Below, piece after piece: positions 7,720 to 16,961 of a stretch of 64,000 bases of DNA. This DNA comes from Sphingobacteriaceae bacterium DW12 (GTDB lineage Bacteria > Bacteroidota > Bacteroidia > Sphingobacteriales > Sphingobacteriaceae). The DNA lies in the NCBI GenBank assembly GCA_000783305.1, contig JROE01000006.1, positions 1 to 64,000 of the forward strand, written 5' to 3'. How positions within the stretch are numbered: position 1 is the first letter of the stretch; each line of letters begins with the position of its first letter. A program made the translations under genes and the position numbers. The notes under the pieces are model-generated. The model ran no database searches, was not told the DNA's origin, and saw nothing but the letters and a program-made list of their open reading frames with translations.

Positions 7720-8358
7720 ATGACTGATTCATTGACAATCCAAACAGCGGAAAATAAGAAGCAAAGCATTACTTATGGTCTCTATCTAGGTGTTATCGCT
7801 TTGGTATTGGGGATTATTACGATGTACATCTCGAAAAGTACTTCATCCCTAATTGTGCTATATGGCGTTTCGGCAGTTCTTAATCTTGTCATTTTTATTG
7901 GTATAACCGTATTTTTTTCCATTAATCTTCGGAAGGGGTATGGGGGCTATTGGTCGTTTAGTCAAGCTTTGAAGAGTATCTTCATTATGCTGGCCTTCGC
8001 TACGCTAATTTCATCTGTTGGATCATTTCTCTTTACAAAATATGTGGAACCAACAATACAGGAAGAAGTCATGAACAACACTAGTAGTCTCACTATCGAA
8101 ATGATGGAAAAGGCCGGTGCCGGTGACGAACAAATTGATGAGGTAATTGCAAAATTGGATGAAGCAAAGGCTTCTATTAGTAATATCTCCTTCGTTCAAT
8201 TTTTCAAGGGGTTTGGCATTACCCTAATTTCGTATTTTGTATTGGCTTTAATATTGGCAGCAATCTTCAAGAGAGAGAGGCCTATATTCCTCCAAGGAAC
8301 TAACGACTCAAATAACACATATGGGAACCAGCCTGACTCGCAAATTCCCAATCAATAA
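7720..8358 (+). CDS. DUF4199 domain membrane protein
   Basis: A 212-residue integral membrane protein with the DUF4199 layout: two transmembrane segments near the N-terminus (about residues 17-67), a third around 85-105, a charged extracytoplasmic helical stretch with EEVMNNTSSLTIEMMEKAG, and a final segment near 165-185, then a polar tail. The longer frame from 7672 overlaps the previous gene; ATG 7720 (MTDSLTIQTAENKK) is preferred, four bases after the upstream stop. Function is unknown. In Bacteroidota it often precedes a family 2 glycosyltransferase, as it does here. Confidence 0.85.
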   Translation: MTDSLTIQTAENKKQSITYGLYLGVIALVLGIITMYISKSTSSLIVLYGVSAVLNLVIFIGITVFFSINLRKGYGGYWSFSQALKSIFIMLAFATLISSVGSFLFTKYVEPTIQEEVMNNTSSLTIEMMEKAGAGDEQIDEVIAKLDEAKASISNISFVQFFKGFGITLISYFVLALILAAIFKRERPIFLQGTNDSNNTYGNQPDSQIPNQ

Positions 8359-8389
8359 TTGATTTCAAAAAGCTATTTTAGATATACGT

Positions 8390-9340
8390 ATGGATATTTC
8401 GGTTGTCGTTCCACTATTTAACGAAGAAGAATCACTGCCAGAATTGACTTCCTGGATTGATAGGGTCATGACTGCAAACAACTTTGCTTACGAAGTTATT
8501 TTGGTAGATGACGGGAGTAATGATAATTCTTGGCGGATTATTGAACAATTAAAGCAAGGGAATAACAACATTACAGGGGTGAAATTCCGACGAAACTATG
8601 GTAAATCAGCTGCTTTAAATGTCGGATTTGCTGCGGCGCAAGGGGATGTGGTTATTACGATGGATGCGGACTTACAGGATAGTCCTGATGAAATTCCAGA
8701 ACTCTATGATCGCATCATGAACCAAGGTGCTGATTTGGTGTCGGGTTGGAAGCAGAAGAGATATGATCCATTAACCAAAACAGTGCCGACCAAACTCTTT
8801 AATGCTGTAACACGGAGTATGTCCGGTATTACAAATTTGCACGACTTTAATTGCGGGCTTAAAGCATATAAAAAAGACGTAGTCAAAAGTATAGAGGTGT
8901 ATGGAGAGATGCATCGTTATATACCGGTGTTGGCAAAATGGGAGGGGTTTTCATCGATTCAAGAGCAAGTCGTACAACATTACCCCCGTAAGTACGGGAC
9001 TACAAAATTTGGACCGGGTAGATTCGTGAAAGGATTTTTGGATTTGCTCTCTATTTACTTTGTTGGGAAATTTGGTAAGCGTCCCATGCACTTTTTTGGA
9101 ACCATAGGTGTTATCAGTTTTTTGATTGGTATATTCATTACCTTCTACTTGATATTCGATAAGCTCATGAGTATTGCAAATGAATCTCCTTATCGGAATG
9201 TCACTGACCAACCTCTTTTTTTCTTGTCGTTAGTGGCTATTCTGGTAGGTACACAGTTGTTTCTTACGGGCTTCATTGCTGAGCTTGTCTCCAGAAATGG
9301 AAATGATAGAAACAAATATCAGATTGATAGAGTCATATAG
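8390..9340 (+). CDS. Family 2 glycosyltransferase, polyprenyl-phosphate type
   Basis: A 316-residue GT2 enzyme of the DPM1/ArnC/GtrB type, which transfers a sugar from a nucleotide donor to a polyprenyl phosphate on the inner membrane. The nucleotide-binding VVPLFNEEESLPEL and VDDGSNDNSW and the metal-binding MDADLQDSPDEIP are present; two C-terminal transmembrane segments lie at about residues 240-262 and 280-305. It follows the DUF4199 gene and is four bases upstream of a second GT2 gene, so the two probably serve one glycan or lipid modification. The sugar is unknown. Confidence 0.9.
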   Translation: MDISVVVPLFNEEESLPELTSWIDRVMTANNFAYEVILVDDGSNDNSWRIIEQLKQGNNNITGVKFRRNYGKSAALNVGFAAAQGDVVITMDADLQDSPDEIPELYDRIMNQGADLVSGWKQKRYDPLTKTVPTKLFNAVTRSMSGITNLHDFNCGLKAYKKDVVKSIEVYGEMHRYIPVLAKWEGFSSIQEQVVQHYPRKYGTTKFGPGRFVKGFLDLLSIYFVGKFGKRPMHFFGTIGVISFLIGIFITFYLIFDKLMSIANESPYRNVTDQPLFFLSLVAILVGTQLFLTGFIAELVSRNGNDRNKYQIDRVI

Positions 9341-9344
9341 AGGT

Positions 9345-10343
9345 ATGTTTTTTTCTATTATTATCCCATTATACAATCGACCCCAAGAGATAGATGAATT
9401 GCTTCATTCGTTGTTGTCCCAGACGTATAGCGGTTTTGAAGTAATCATAGTCGAAGACGGGTCAACGGTAGAAGCTAAGGAAATTGTAGAGGGATATCGC
9501 AGTCGTTTGGATGTCCACTATTATCGAAAAGAGAATGAAGGGCAGGGCTTTGCTCGTAACTATGGCTTTGCCAGGGCTCGTGGAGATTTTTTCATTGTTT
9601 TCGATTCTGATATTATCGTACCAACCGATTATTTGGAAAAAGTAATAGTTGGTCTTGAAAGAGATCGATGGGATGCTTTTGGAGGACCTGATGCAGCTCA
9701 TGAATCATTTAGCCCTATTCAGAAAGCAATTAGCTATTCAATGACGAGCCCATTCACTACGGGTGGAATACGTGGAAATAAAAGACATGTAGGACAGTTC
9801 AATCCACGTAGCTTCAATATGGGTATTTCCCGAGAAATCTGGGAGAAGACAGGAGGATTCAAATTGGCCAGAAGATCTGAAGATATAGAGTTTAGTCTTC
9901 GGATGATAGATAATGGGTTTAAAGTTGGATTGATTCCAGAGGCGTTTGTTTATCACAAAAGAAGGACTAGTTTCGCCCAGTTTTATAGACAGACGAATTT
10001 TTTTGGTAAAGGTCGTGTTGATATTTACAAGCTTTTTCCAAATGAGTTAAAGCCTGTCCACGCTTTACCAGCGATATTTGTCATAGGATTGGTTTGCTTG
10101 ATGCTATTGAATGCCTTTAATTATATTGTTTCCGGTCAAATTACCCTTATCTATTTATTGACGTCTATGGGCAATACTATGATTAGTATTTATTTCATCT
10201 TATTACTTCTTCATGCTTGTTGGTCCACCCGAAGTTTACAAGTGGGCTTGTTAAGTGTTGTTGCTGCCTTCACACAATTAATCGCATACGGAAGTGGTTT
10301 TATTGAACAGTATATTCAGGAGATAATCATCGAGAAGAAATAG
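9345..10343 (+). CDS. Family 2 glycosyltransferase with C-terminal membrane segments
   Basis: A 332-residue GT2 enzyme with SIIIPLYNRPQEIDEL, VEDGST and the DXD-like VFDSDIIVP, followed by an acceptor region (RSEDIEFSLRM) and two to three hydrophobic segments near residues 240-265 and 275-315. The frame is open upstream inside the previous gene, but ATG 9345 (MFFSIIIPLYNRP), four bases after the preceding stop, is the family-like start. Its operon partner is a GT2 of another subclass. Acceptor and donor are not deducible. Confidence 0.88.
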   Translation: MFFSIIIPLYNRPQEIDELLHSLLSQTYSGFEVIIVEDGSTVEAKEIVEGYRSRLDVHYYRKENEGQGFARNYGFARARGDFFIVFDSDIIVPTDYLEKVIVGLERDRWDAFGGPDAAHESFSPIQKAISYSMTSPFTTGGIRGNKRHVGQFNPRSFNMGISREIWEKTGGFKLARRSEDIEFSLRMIDNGFKVGLIPEAFVYHKRRTSFAQFYRQTNFFGKGRVDIYKLFPNELKPVHALPAIFVIGLVCLMLLNAFNYIVSGQITLIYLLTSMGNTMISIYFILLLLHACWSTRSLQVGLLSVVAAFTQLIAYGSGFIEQYIQEIIIEKK

Positions 10344-10386
10344 AATTTGGAAATTCTATTTTGATATCTACCTGAAGCTTGTTAAC

Positions 10387-10686
10387 TTGGTTTATAGATT
10401 TAAAACAGATATTTTGCTGCCTTTTACACAGAATAATTTAGATAAATTGGAAACGCTGTTTAAAGAATTTGGATTTAAACTTCGTTATGAGAAGGGGAAT
10501 TTTAGGACCGGCGCTTGTGTTCTTCAAAATTCTAAAGTCATTGTTGTCAATAAATTTTCAAATTTAGAGATTAAGATACAGTCTTTGATTCAAATCCTTC
10601 ATGAAATTCAAGGAGATGAATCAGTTTTAGATGAGAAGCAGAAGAGCTTTTATCAAATCATTAAGCAAACACAATTATCGATTTGA
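10387..10686 (+). CDS. Small conserved hypothetical protein (TTG start)
   Basis: A 99-residue soluble protein. The core FGFKLRYEKGNFRTGACVL followed by VIVVNKF resembles a small conserved Bacteroidota protein of unknown function that I remember only in outline. No ATG exists in a suitable place; TTG at 10387 is the best start, although the frame stays open upstream into the glycosyltransferase gene. Its stop overlaps the TTG start of the next gene (TTGA), a sign of coupling. Confidence 0.65.
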   Translation: MVYRFKTDILLPFTQNNLDKLETLFKEFGFKLRYEKGNFRTGACVLQNSKVIVVNKFSNLEIKIQSLIQILHEIQGDESVLDEKQKSFYQIIKQTQLSI

Positions 10687-11447
10687 AAATTACTTTTTTA
10701 GGAACCGGAACTTCACAGGGTGTCCCTGTAATAGCTTGTGATTGTGTAGTTTGTCAATCTGCGGACACTCGAGACAAACGCCTCAGATCTTCTATCTTAA
10801 TAGAATTTGAAGGCAATAATCTCGTAGTGGATACCGGTCCCGATTTTAGATATCAAATGCTTCGCGAAGAAGTGAAACACCTTGATGCTATTTTAATGAC
10901 CCATTCCCATAAAGATCATATTGCAGGATTGGATGATGTACGCGCTTTCAATTATCAACAAAAGAGTTCAATTCCAATATTTGGAACGCAAGCATTACAT
11001 GAGGCTCTAAAACGAGAGTTTTATTATGCGTTTTCAGATTTCAAATATCCTGGAGTACCACAGCTTGAGCTTCGGGAGATAGATGGAACCCAATCTTTCC
11101 GTTTATGTGACAAAGAAGTTGTGCCGCTTGAAGTTATGCATTTTCGAATGCCCGTTTTAGGATATCGATTAGATAATTTTGCATACATTACAGATGCTAA
11201 GACAATTTCGGAGGAAACAGTTCTCAAACTCCAAGGTGTAGAATATTTGGTTATCAATGCGCTGCAAAAAGAACCTCATATTTCCCATTTTACGTTAGCC
11301 GAAGCAGTAGCATTCGCCGAGCTTATTGGTGCTAAAATGACCTATCTTACACACATCAGTCATCGCCTCGGGCTTCATGCGGAAGTATCTAAGGAGCTAC
11401 CCCCAACTATTCAATTGGCCTATGACCGGCTAACATTGAATATCTGA
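10683..11447 (+). CDS. PhnP-like MBL-fold metallohydrolase
   Basis: A 254-residue metallo-beta-lactamase-fold protein of the PhnP / phosphoribosyl cyclic phosphodiesterase group. The N-terminal FLGTGTSQGVPVIACDCVVC includes the family's extra cysteines, and THSHKDHIAGLDD is the HxHxDH metal motif. A later His in THISHRLG completes the site. No other phn genes are near, so the physiological substrate is open. It begins with TTG, overlapping the previous stop by four bases. Confidence 0.9.
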   Translation: MKITFLGTGTSQGVPVIACDCVVCQSADTRDKRLRSSILIEFEGNNLVVDTGPDFRYQMLREEVKHLDAILMTHSHKDHIAGLDDVRAFNYQQKSSIPIFGTQALHEALKREFYYAFSDFKYPGVPQLELREIDGTQSFRLCDKEVVPLEVMHFRMPVLGYRLDNFAYITDAKTISEETVLKLQGVEYLVINALQKEPHISHFTLAEAVAFAELIGAKMTYLTHISHRLGLHAEVSKELPPTIQLAYDRLTLNI

Positions 11448-11481
11448 GTTTTCCAGTCCGTCTGCAAACTTTTCTTTTGCT

Positions 11482-11504
11482 TGTCTGTTTAATAATTACA
11501 GACA
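11482..11504. promoter_or_regulatory. Perfect dyad upstream of the small membrane protein
   Basis: TGTCTGT-N9-ACAGACA forms a 7-bp perfect inverted repeat. A degenerate -7 element TCATTTTG (11506-11513) follows directly, so a bound regulator would sit across the promoter spacer. Confidence 0.35.
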
Positions 11505-11538
11505 TTCATTTTGTATAAACCAAAAAAAGAAAAAGATT

Positions 11539-11691
11539 ATGGGTAACATTTTGTATTTAATTGCAGTCATCTTGGTTATTATTTGGGCAATTAGCTTTTT
11601 AGGGGGGTATTATACTGGCGGCGTTATTCACGCATTATTAGTTATTGCTATTATTGTGATTCTATTGAGAATAATACGTGGGAATGCTTAG
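11539..11691 (+). CDS. Lmo0937-family small membrane protein
   Basis: A 50-residue protein beginning MGNILYLIAVILVIIWAISF. It has two hydrophobic helices joined by a glycine-rich turn (LGGYYTGG) and a short basic end. This is the pattern of the Lmo0937-type small membrane proteins, which are common in Bacteroidota and often stress-linked; no biochemical function is known to me. The ATG is preceded by an A-rich stretch with AAAAAGA. It converges on ispD with nine bases between the stops. Confidence 0.8.
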   Translation: MGNILYLIAVILVIIWAISFLGGYYTGGVIHALLVIAIIVILLRIIRGNA

Positions 11692-11700
11692 CTCGCTATC

Positions 11701-12390
11701 TTAAAGAGATTGGAGATATAATTGGGCAATGTCGATATCTTCCTTGTAGGTGATTTTCAAATTGGAATAGTGACCTTCGAGTAGCGTTATTGTGTTGCCC
11801 AATTTTTCTACCACAGAGGCATCATCTGTAAAAGTATCTTGTTCCCGTTGTTGATATGCTTCAAAAAGTAAGTCCGCTCCAAAAGTTTGAGGAGTCTGGA
11901 TTAACCAAACGCTATCTCGGTTTACGCTCTTGTTCGTTCCATCTTTTTCTATTCTTACCGAATTTGTACTCTTACAGCCAACAATTACTGCTCGCTTTTC
12001 TTTCGCCATTTCAAAAGATAAATCGATGATTTTAGTCCGAATAAGGGGACGAGCTCCATCGTGTACAGCAATACAATGTAGATTTGGCTGGTCAATTGTA
12101 GACTTAAGATAGGTAATGCCATTTTGCACACTTTGGAAACGAGTAGGGCCTCCTGCTATTATGTGGTGGGATATTTGAAAGTTATATTCCCTACAAAGTT
12201 TTTTCCAAAGTTGTCCCATATCTGGATGGATGACCACAACAATCTGTGGTTTACTTTGTGCCATATAAAAAGCTTCAATTGTATGCATCAGAATCGGTTT
12301 GGTTCCCAATTTCAAATACTGTTTGGGAAGAGAGTGGTTCATCCGAGTACCACTGCCTCCAGCGACTATAATGACATGATTGTAATTCAT
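11701..12390 (-). CDS. ispD: 2-C-methyl-D-erythritol 4-phosphate cytidylyltransferase
   Basis: Third step of the MEP isoprenoid pathway: couples MEP with CTP to form CDP-methylerythritol. The 229-residue protein shows the nucleotide-binding AGGSGTRMNHSLPKQYL and the conserved AVHDGARPLI. The length is normal. It lies downstream of queA, but a strong terminator separates them, so it needs its own promoter. The pathway's kinase gene ispE is at 50192 in the same window. Confidence 0.95.
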   Translation of the reverse strand: MNYNHVIIVAGGSGTRMNHSLPKQYLKLGTKPILMHTIEAFYMAQSKPQIVVVIHPDMGQLWKKLCREYNFQISHHIIAGGPTRFQSVQNGITYLKSTIDQPNLHCIAVHDGARPLIRTKIIDLSFEMAKEKRAVIVGCKSTNSVRIEKDGTNKSVNRDSVWLIQTPQTFGADLLFEAYQQREQDTFTDDASVVEKLGNTITLLEGHYSNLKITYKEDIDIAQLYLQSL

Positions 12391-12482
12391 TTTAGATGCT
12401 TTAAGAATTGGAGAAAGACGTTTTCGAGAGACACATAGTATAATGAATAGATCTCATAGTAGTAATGCAAAATAAAAGAGCT

Positions 12483-12520
12483 AAAAAAACGCGGACGATA
12501 TGATGTATATCTCCGCGTTT
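12483..12520 (-). terminator. Rho-independent terminator of queA
   Basis: A stem AAACGCGGA/TCCGCGTTT (12487-12495, 12512-12520) with an inner GATAT/ATATC extension is followed on the minus strand by a run of seven T. It lies 22 bases beyond the queA stop. Confidence 0.85.
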
Positions 12521-12541
12521 GTATATAATCGTTCTGTGGAC

Positions 12542-13591
12542 TTAGATAATTAACATGGCATCTCCGTAGCTGTAGAATCTATATTTTTCCTTAACAGCAA
12601 CTTCATAAGCATTCATTACATTTTCATAACCCGCGAAAGCTGCAATCATCACTAAGAGGGTTGACTCCGGTGTGTGAAAATTAGTAATCATGGAGTTGGC
12701 AATGCTAAAGTCATATGGCGGATAGATAAATTTACTCGTCCAATCAGATGCGGCTTTGAGATGTCTGTCTGCAGAGACAGAAGATTCTATCGCACGCATA
12801 GAGGTTGTTCCCACTGCACATACTTTTCTCTTTTCGTCAATTCCTTTGTTGACAATACGCGCAGCCTCATCTGTGATGATGAACTGTTCGGAGTCCATTT
12901 TGTGTTTCGTCAAATCTTCCACTTCAACCGTACGGAAAGTACCTAGCCCGACATGCAGTGTCACTTCAGCAAAATCAACACCTTTAAGTTCTAATCTTTT
13001 CATCAATTCTCTAGAAAAATGAAGTCCAGCGGTTGGAGCGGCTACAGCACCTTCATTTTTTGCATAGATAGTCTGATAGCGGTATTTATCTTCGGGAGTA
13101 GCTTTGCGCTTGATATATTTAGGAAGAGGTGTCTCTCCCAATATTTCAATATTACGACGGAATTCTTCATCCGTACCGTCAAATAAGAAACGAATAGTAC
13201 GTCCGCGTGAGGTCGTATTGTCAACAACCTCGGCTACAAGTAAATCGTCATCCCCAAAGTAAAGTTTGTTGCCAACTCTAATCTTACGCGCTGGATCGAC
13301 CAATACATCCCAAAGACGTAGTTCTTTGTTTAATTCACGAAGCAAAAACACCTCAATAGTGGCACCTGTTTTCTCTTTGTTACCGTACATACGGGCCGGG
13401 AAAACCTTAGTATTGTTTAAGATCATGACGTCTTTGTCATCAAAATAGTCCAAGACATCCTTAAAGATTTTATGCTCTATTTTTCCGCTATCACGATGAA
13501 GAACCATCAAACGTGCTTCATCACGTTGCTCAGAAGGTTCCGATGCTAACAAAGATTCTGGTAGATTAAACTTGAATTGAGATAATTTCAT
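12542..13591 (-). CDS. queA: S-adenosylmethionine:tRNA ribosyltransferase-isomerase
   Basis: Converts preQ1 at position 34 of certain tRNAs to epoxyqueuosine using the ribosyl group of SAM. The 349-residue protein carries [34 protein letters not shown], and the C-terminal [14 protein letters not shown], all hallmarks of QueA. Full length. It ends just before a strong terminator, so it is probably monocistronic. Confidence 0.97.
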   Translation of the reverse strand: MKLSQFKFNLPESLLASEPSEQRDEARLMVLHRDSGKIEHKIFKDVLDYFDDKDVMILNNTKVFPARMYGNKEKTGATIEVFLLRELNKELRLWDVLVDPARKIRVGNKLYFGDDDLLVAEVVDNTTSRGRTIRFLFDGTDEEFRRNIEILGETPLPKYIKRKATPEDKYRYQTIYAKNEGAVAAPTAGLHFSRELMKRLELKGVDFAEVTLHVGLGTFRTVEVEDLTKHKMDSEQFIITDEAARIVNKGIDEKRKVCAVGTTSMRAIESSVSADRHLKAASDWTSKFIYPPYDFSIANSMITNFHTPESTLLVMIAAFAGYENVMNAYEVAVKEKYRFYSYGDAMLII

Positions 13592-13669
13592 TTTTTACTT
13601 TTGAAATTTGATAAATAATGATGTTGCTTTTTGTTCAAACACTGTACAAAACGGATTTAAAAAAGCATA

Positions 13670-13677
13670 CAAAGTTA
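13670..13677 (-). promoter_or_regulatory. -7 element candidate of queA
   Basis: The minus strand reads TAACTTTG, a match to TAnnTTTG, about 80 bases upstream of the start codon. No TTG is found at the standard -33 distance. Confidence 0.35.
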
Positions 13678-13861
13678 AGCAATTTTCAACTAAAAGCGTT
13701 ATATTTCACCATTAATATTCCTTAAGAACGAATTATTCGCCTATATTTTGTTAATTTCAATTATCCCCCGTGTGCGAGAAATGCGTTTTGCCTCTAATGG
13801 AATTATAATTGCATTTAAAAGCAAATTTATCTAAGTTTACACTATCATTTTATCCTCTTTC

Positions 13862-15109
13862 ATGATTACTGTTTTTAGACTACTGGGTGAAAGTTTTGGT
13901 TTTGCGATTTCCGCTCTTAAAGACAATAGGACAAGAACTTTCTTGTCTCTATTAGGGGTGACCATCGGAATCATGACTATAATTGGCGTATTTTCGGCAG
14001 TGGATACCTTAAGGAACAATCTGGAAGAATCGGTCAGAAAAATTGGAAGCCGTACCCTCTATGTGGACAAATGGCCTTGGGATGGTGGTCCCGATTTTCC
14101 TTGGTGGAAATATATAAATCGCCCTGAACCTAAATATACAGACTATGAATCCCTACGAGCTCGGATGACCACTGCAGAGAGCATGGCGTATGGTTTCAAT
14201 GTAGGGAATAGTATTGCGAAATTTAAAAGTAATAGTGCATCCAATATCACCGTCAACGCGGCTACGCATGATTATTATAAAATACAAAGTTCCGAGATTG
14301 CGGAAGGAAGATATTTTACCGAAACTGAATCTAATGTCGGCTCAATGGTTGTTATATTGGGCGCGACGATAGCGGAAGGCCTGTTTCCTTCTGGCAATTC
14401 TCTTGGACAGCAAATATCACTCTTAGGTCGCAAATTAACGGTTATTGGCGTGATGAAAAAGGAGGGTAGTGGGATGCTAATCAATACCTCTTCAGATGAA
14501 ATAGCCTTCATTCCGTTCAACTTGGGTCGCAATATCATCAATTACGAGCAGAATAATCCCAGTATAATGATTGCTGTTAAACCAGCCTATACACTTGACG
14601 AGGCCGAAAGTGAACTCAGAGGGTTGATGCGCTCCGTTCGTCGTATCTCTCCCCAGCGAGAGGATGATTTTTCCATTAATAAAACGACGCTGATTACAGC
14701 ACAGTTGGACCAAATGTTCACTGTTATCAATCTTGCAGGCTTCTGTATTGGTATTTTCTCGATATTGGTCGGTGGATTCGGTATCGCCAACATCATGTTT
14801 GTGAGTGTGCGAGAACGTACAAACCTAATTGGCATACAGAAGGCCCTAGGTGCTAAGAACTACTTTATCTTAACCCAATTTTTATTTGAATCCATTCTCT
14901 TATGTCTCATTGGAGGGGCATTCGGATTGCTTCTAGTGTATGGACTTGCGTTTCTGGTTAAGGTAGCGTTGGGATTTGCAGTAGTCGTGAGTGTCAAAAT
15001 GGTGGTCATAACCAGCGTTCTCTCGACTTTTATCGGTTTGATATCAGGTATGGTACCTGCTATTATGGCCGCTAAAATGGATCCTGTAGAAGCAATCCGC
15101 AGCAAATAA
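13862..15109 (+). CDS. MacB-like ABC transporter permease
   Basis: A 415-residue FtsX/MacB-family permease. One transmembrane segment near residues 20-50 is followed by a periplasmic MacB core domain of about 220 residues (including YFTETESNVGSMVVILGATIA) and three C-terminal segments (about 280-305, 335-365, 375-400), with SVRERTNLIGIQKALGA between them. Such permeases move lipoproteins, peptides or drugs by mechanotransmission with an ATPase. No ATPase gene is adjacent, so its partner must be elsewhere. The substrate is unknown. Confidence 0.9.
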   Translation: MITVFRLLGESFGFAISALKDNRTRTFLSLLGVTIGIMTIIGVFSAVDTLRNNLEESVRKIGSRTLYVDKWPWDGGPDFPWWKYINRPEPKYTDYESLRARMTTAESMAYGFNVGNSIAKFKSNSASNITVNAATHDYYKIQSSEIAEGRYFTETESNVGSMVVILGATIAEGLFPSGNSLGQQISLLGRKLTVIGVMKKEGSGMLINTSSDEIAFIPFNLGRNIINYEQNNPSIMIAVKPAYTLDEAESELRGLMRSVRRISPQREDDFSINKTTLITAQLDQMFTVINLAGFCIGIFSILVGGFGIANIMFVSVRERTNLIGIQKALGAKNYFILTQFLFESILLCLIGGAFGLLLVYGLAFLVKVALGFAVVVSVKMVVITSVLSTFIGLISGMVPAIMAAKMDPVEAIRSK

Positions 15110-15163
15110 TTTTTTTGTTTTAAGGTTAACGTTTTGATTGCTGGAAAATAGTATTTTTAGCAT

Positions 15164-15823
15164 ATGGAAAGGTTGATTCGCTCCAATGCTGTGCTATTAC
15201 TTTGGTTGCTGGTCTTCGGCTATAGCTTCCTGCTAATGGGCGAGATTACTTGGCGGTACCGTTACTTCGATTTGGAAGCCAATTTTCTATTGATTAAGCA
15301 GACAGAAATATCCACACACTCGTGGTATAAATACGCATTTTATGTACATGTATGTAGTGCCATTCTTACACTACTTGCCGGATTTACCCAATTCAATATT
15401 AACCTGCTTCGACGTTCACCAGTATGGCATCGTCGCCTAGGATATGTCTATGTAATCGGAGTTGTCTTTTTTGCGGCCCCATCGGGCATCTTAATTGGAT
15501 TGCATGCCAATGGTGGTATTTGGGCACAGGTAGCGTTTGTGATATTGGGTATACTATGGTTGGTATTTACAGTGCTTGCATTTTGGACAGCCACGAAGCG
15601 GAATCTTAAAGCCCATCAAAAATACATGTACCGAAGCTTCGCTTTAACGTGTTCGGCGCTTACACTCCGGTATTGGAAGGTGGTATTGGTTTACTTTTTT
15701 GCACCGAATCCTATGGACCTCTATCAAGTGATTGCGTGGCTGGGGTGGATTCCTAATCTGATCGTTGTAGAGTTTATTTTAGTTTGGAAATTTAGGAAAT
15801 TAAAAGATGTGAGCACGACTTGA
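15164..15823 (+). CDS. DUF2306 domain membrane protein
   Basis: A 219-residue integral membrane protein with about six transmembrane segments. Conserved DUF2306 features are HVCSAILTLLAGFTQF, the WHRRLGYVYV stretch after segment 2, and LKAHQKYMYRSFALT. The repeated His and Arg residues suggest a haem or ion site, which is inference. Function is unknown. It starts 54 bases after the MacB-like permease. Confidence 0.85.
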   Translation: MERLIRSNAVLLLWLLVFGYSFLLMGEITWRYRYFDLEANFLLIKQTEISTHSWYKYAFYVHVCSAILTLLAGFTQFNINLLRRSPVWHRRLGYVYVIGVVFFAAPSGILIGLHANGGIWAQVAFVILGILWLVFTVLAFWTATKRNLKAHQKYMYRSFALTCSALTLRYWKVVLVYFFAPNPMDLYQVIAWLGWIPNLIVVEFILVWKFRKLKDVSTT

Positions 15824-15918
15824 TAGCGGTGCATAATATAGTTGGCTATCCCATCAAGATAAATTAGCGGTCGTCAAAAAAACCGAGCGGAATCAGTTTA
15901 TGAAATAATTATATACAT

Positions 15919-16830
15919 ATGAAAAGAGTATTAGTCTTATCCTTCCTTTTATTACTTGTCCTATCGTCTTGTGAACAGAGGAAAAAGAAAGAATCAAGCC
16001 TAGTGGGCAGAGATTCGTTGAAAATAGAGCATGAAGTAAAAAAAGAGTTATATGGTAATTGGGTAGGCGATTTTGATGTGGATGAGGAATTATACGAGCT
16101 CCTTGCTCTTAATGATGATTTGCCACAGGACTTTGATTACAATCCGAAAATCAACTTGTCTCTAAAGCGGATTACCGCCGATACGGTGTTGGGGCAGAAT
16201 GTCGTCAAAGGCAATATGCGTCCGCTAATAGGTCGAATGGAGGAAAATGGTGCTTCCGTCTCCTTCATCATGGACGAGCCAGGAGATAAGGGATCAGATG
16301 GACGCTTTGAATTTAGGCTGAAAGGGGATACACTCATTGGCACTTGGACCGCTTTTGATAACAAGGTCAAAATAAAAAAGCGAAAATTTAAGCTTTTGAA
16401 AAAGCAGTTTGCCTATAACCCAAACCTTATGTTGCCCAATGAAGTCGAGTTGGTAGATTGGAAGACTAGCGAACGACGTGAAGAGACTGTCGAAGACGGA
16501 GATTCGACGATTACGTTTGTAAATGATTTTTATCGAGCAGCATCCGATGCTGTGTTTAGCATTAATGCCTCTAAACAGAAGTTGACAGAAGCCGAATTGA
16601 AGAATTTGAAGAGGTTGGATCTGGAAATTATTCGAAATACCATTTTCGCTAGACATGGTTACGCATTTACAAAAAGTGGTGTAAGACAATTTTTTGATCC
16701 TGTAGAATGGTATGTGCCCGTTTCCAATGAAGTGAGCCAAGAATTGACTCAACTTGAAAAAGACAATATATCGTTGTTGAAAAAATTTGAAAAATATGCA
16801 GAAGATAATTACGACTATTTTGGAAGATAG
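15919..16830 (+). CDS. YARHG-domain lipoprotein
   Basis: A 303-residue lipoprotein. The signal peptide ends in LSSC (about residues 15-18), giving a lipidated cysteine. Residues 45-180 resemble a lipocalin-like extracytoplasmic beta domain (TWTAFDNKVKIKKRKFKLL). The C-terminus (about 230-295) is a YARHG domain with IIRNTIFARHGYAFT, FFDPVEWYVP and LEKDNISLLKKFE. YARHG is an extracellular domain of unknown activity. The gene stands alone between DUF2306 and the glycogen locus. Confidence 0.85.
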   Translation: MKRVLVLSFLLLLVLSSCEQRKKKESSLVGRDSLKIEHEVKKELYGNWVGDFDVDEELYELLALNDDLPQDFDYNPKINLSLKRITADTVLGQNVVKGNMRPLIGRMEENGASVSFIMDEPGDKGSDGRFEFRLKGDTLIGTWTAFDNKVKIKKRKFKLLKKQFAYNPNLMLPNEVELVDWKTSERREETVEDGDSTITFVNDFYRAASDAVFSINASKQKLTEAELKNLKRLDLEIIRNTIFARHGYAFTKSGVRQFFDPVEWYVPVSNEVSQELTQLEKDNISLLKKFEKYAEDNYDYFGR

Positions 16831-16961
16831 TGAGTATAAAAAAACATTATAAATGTGTTATCTTATTAACAAATGTACTTTATTGAATTAAATATTCGTA
16901 TTTTAATAACCGTAATAGTCACATATTCAAGGTGCGCTATTTTTAATCACACTATTTTAGA

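Noticed and set aside
16294-16752. 152-residue frame antisense to the YARHG lipoprotein
   Set aside because: The sense frame has a signal peptide and YARHG motif; this frame has neither.
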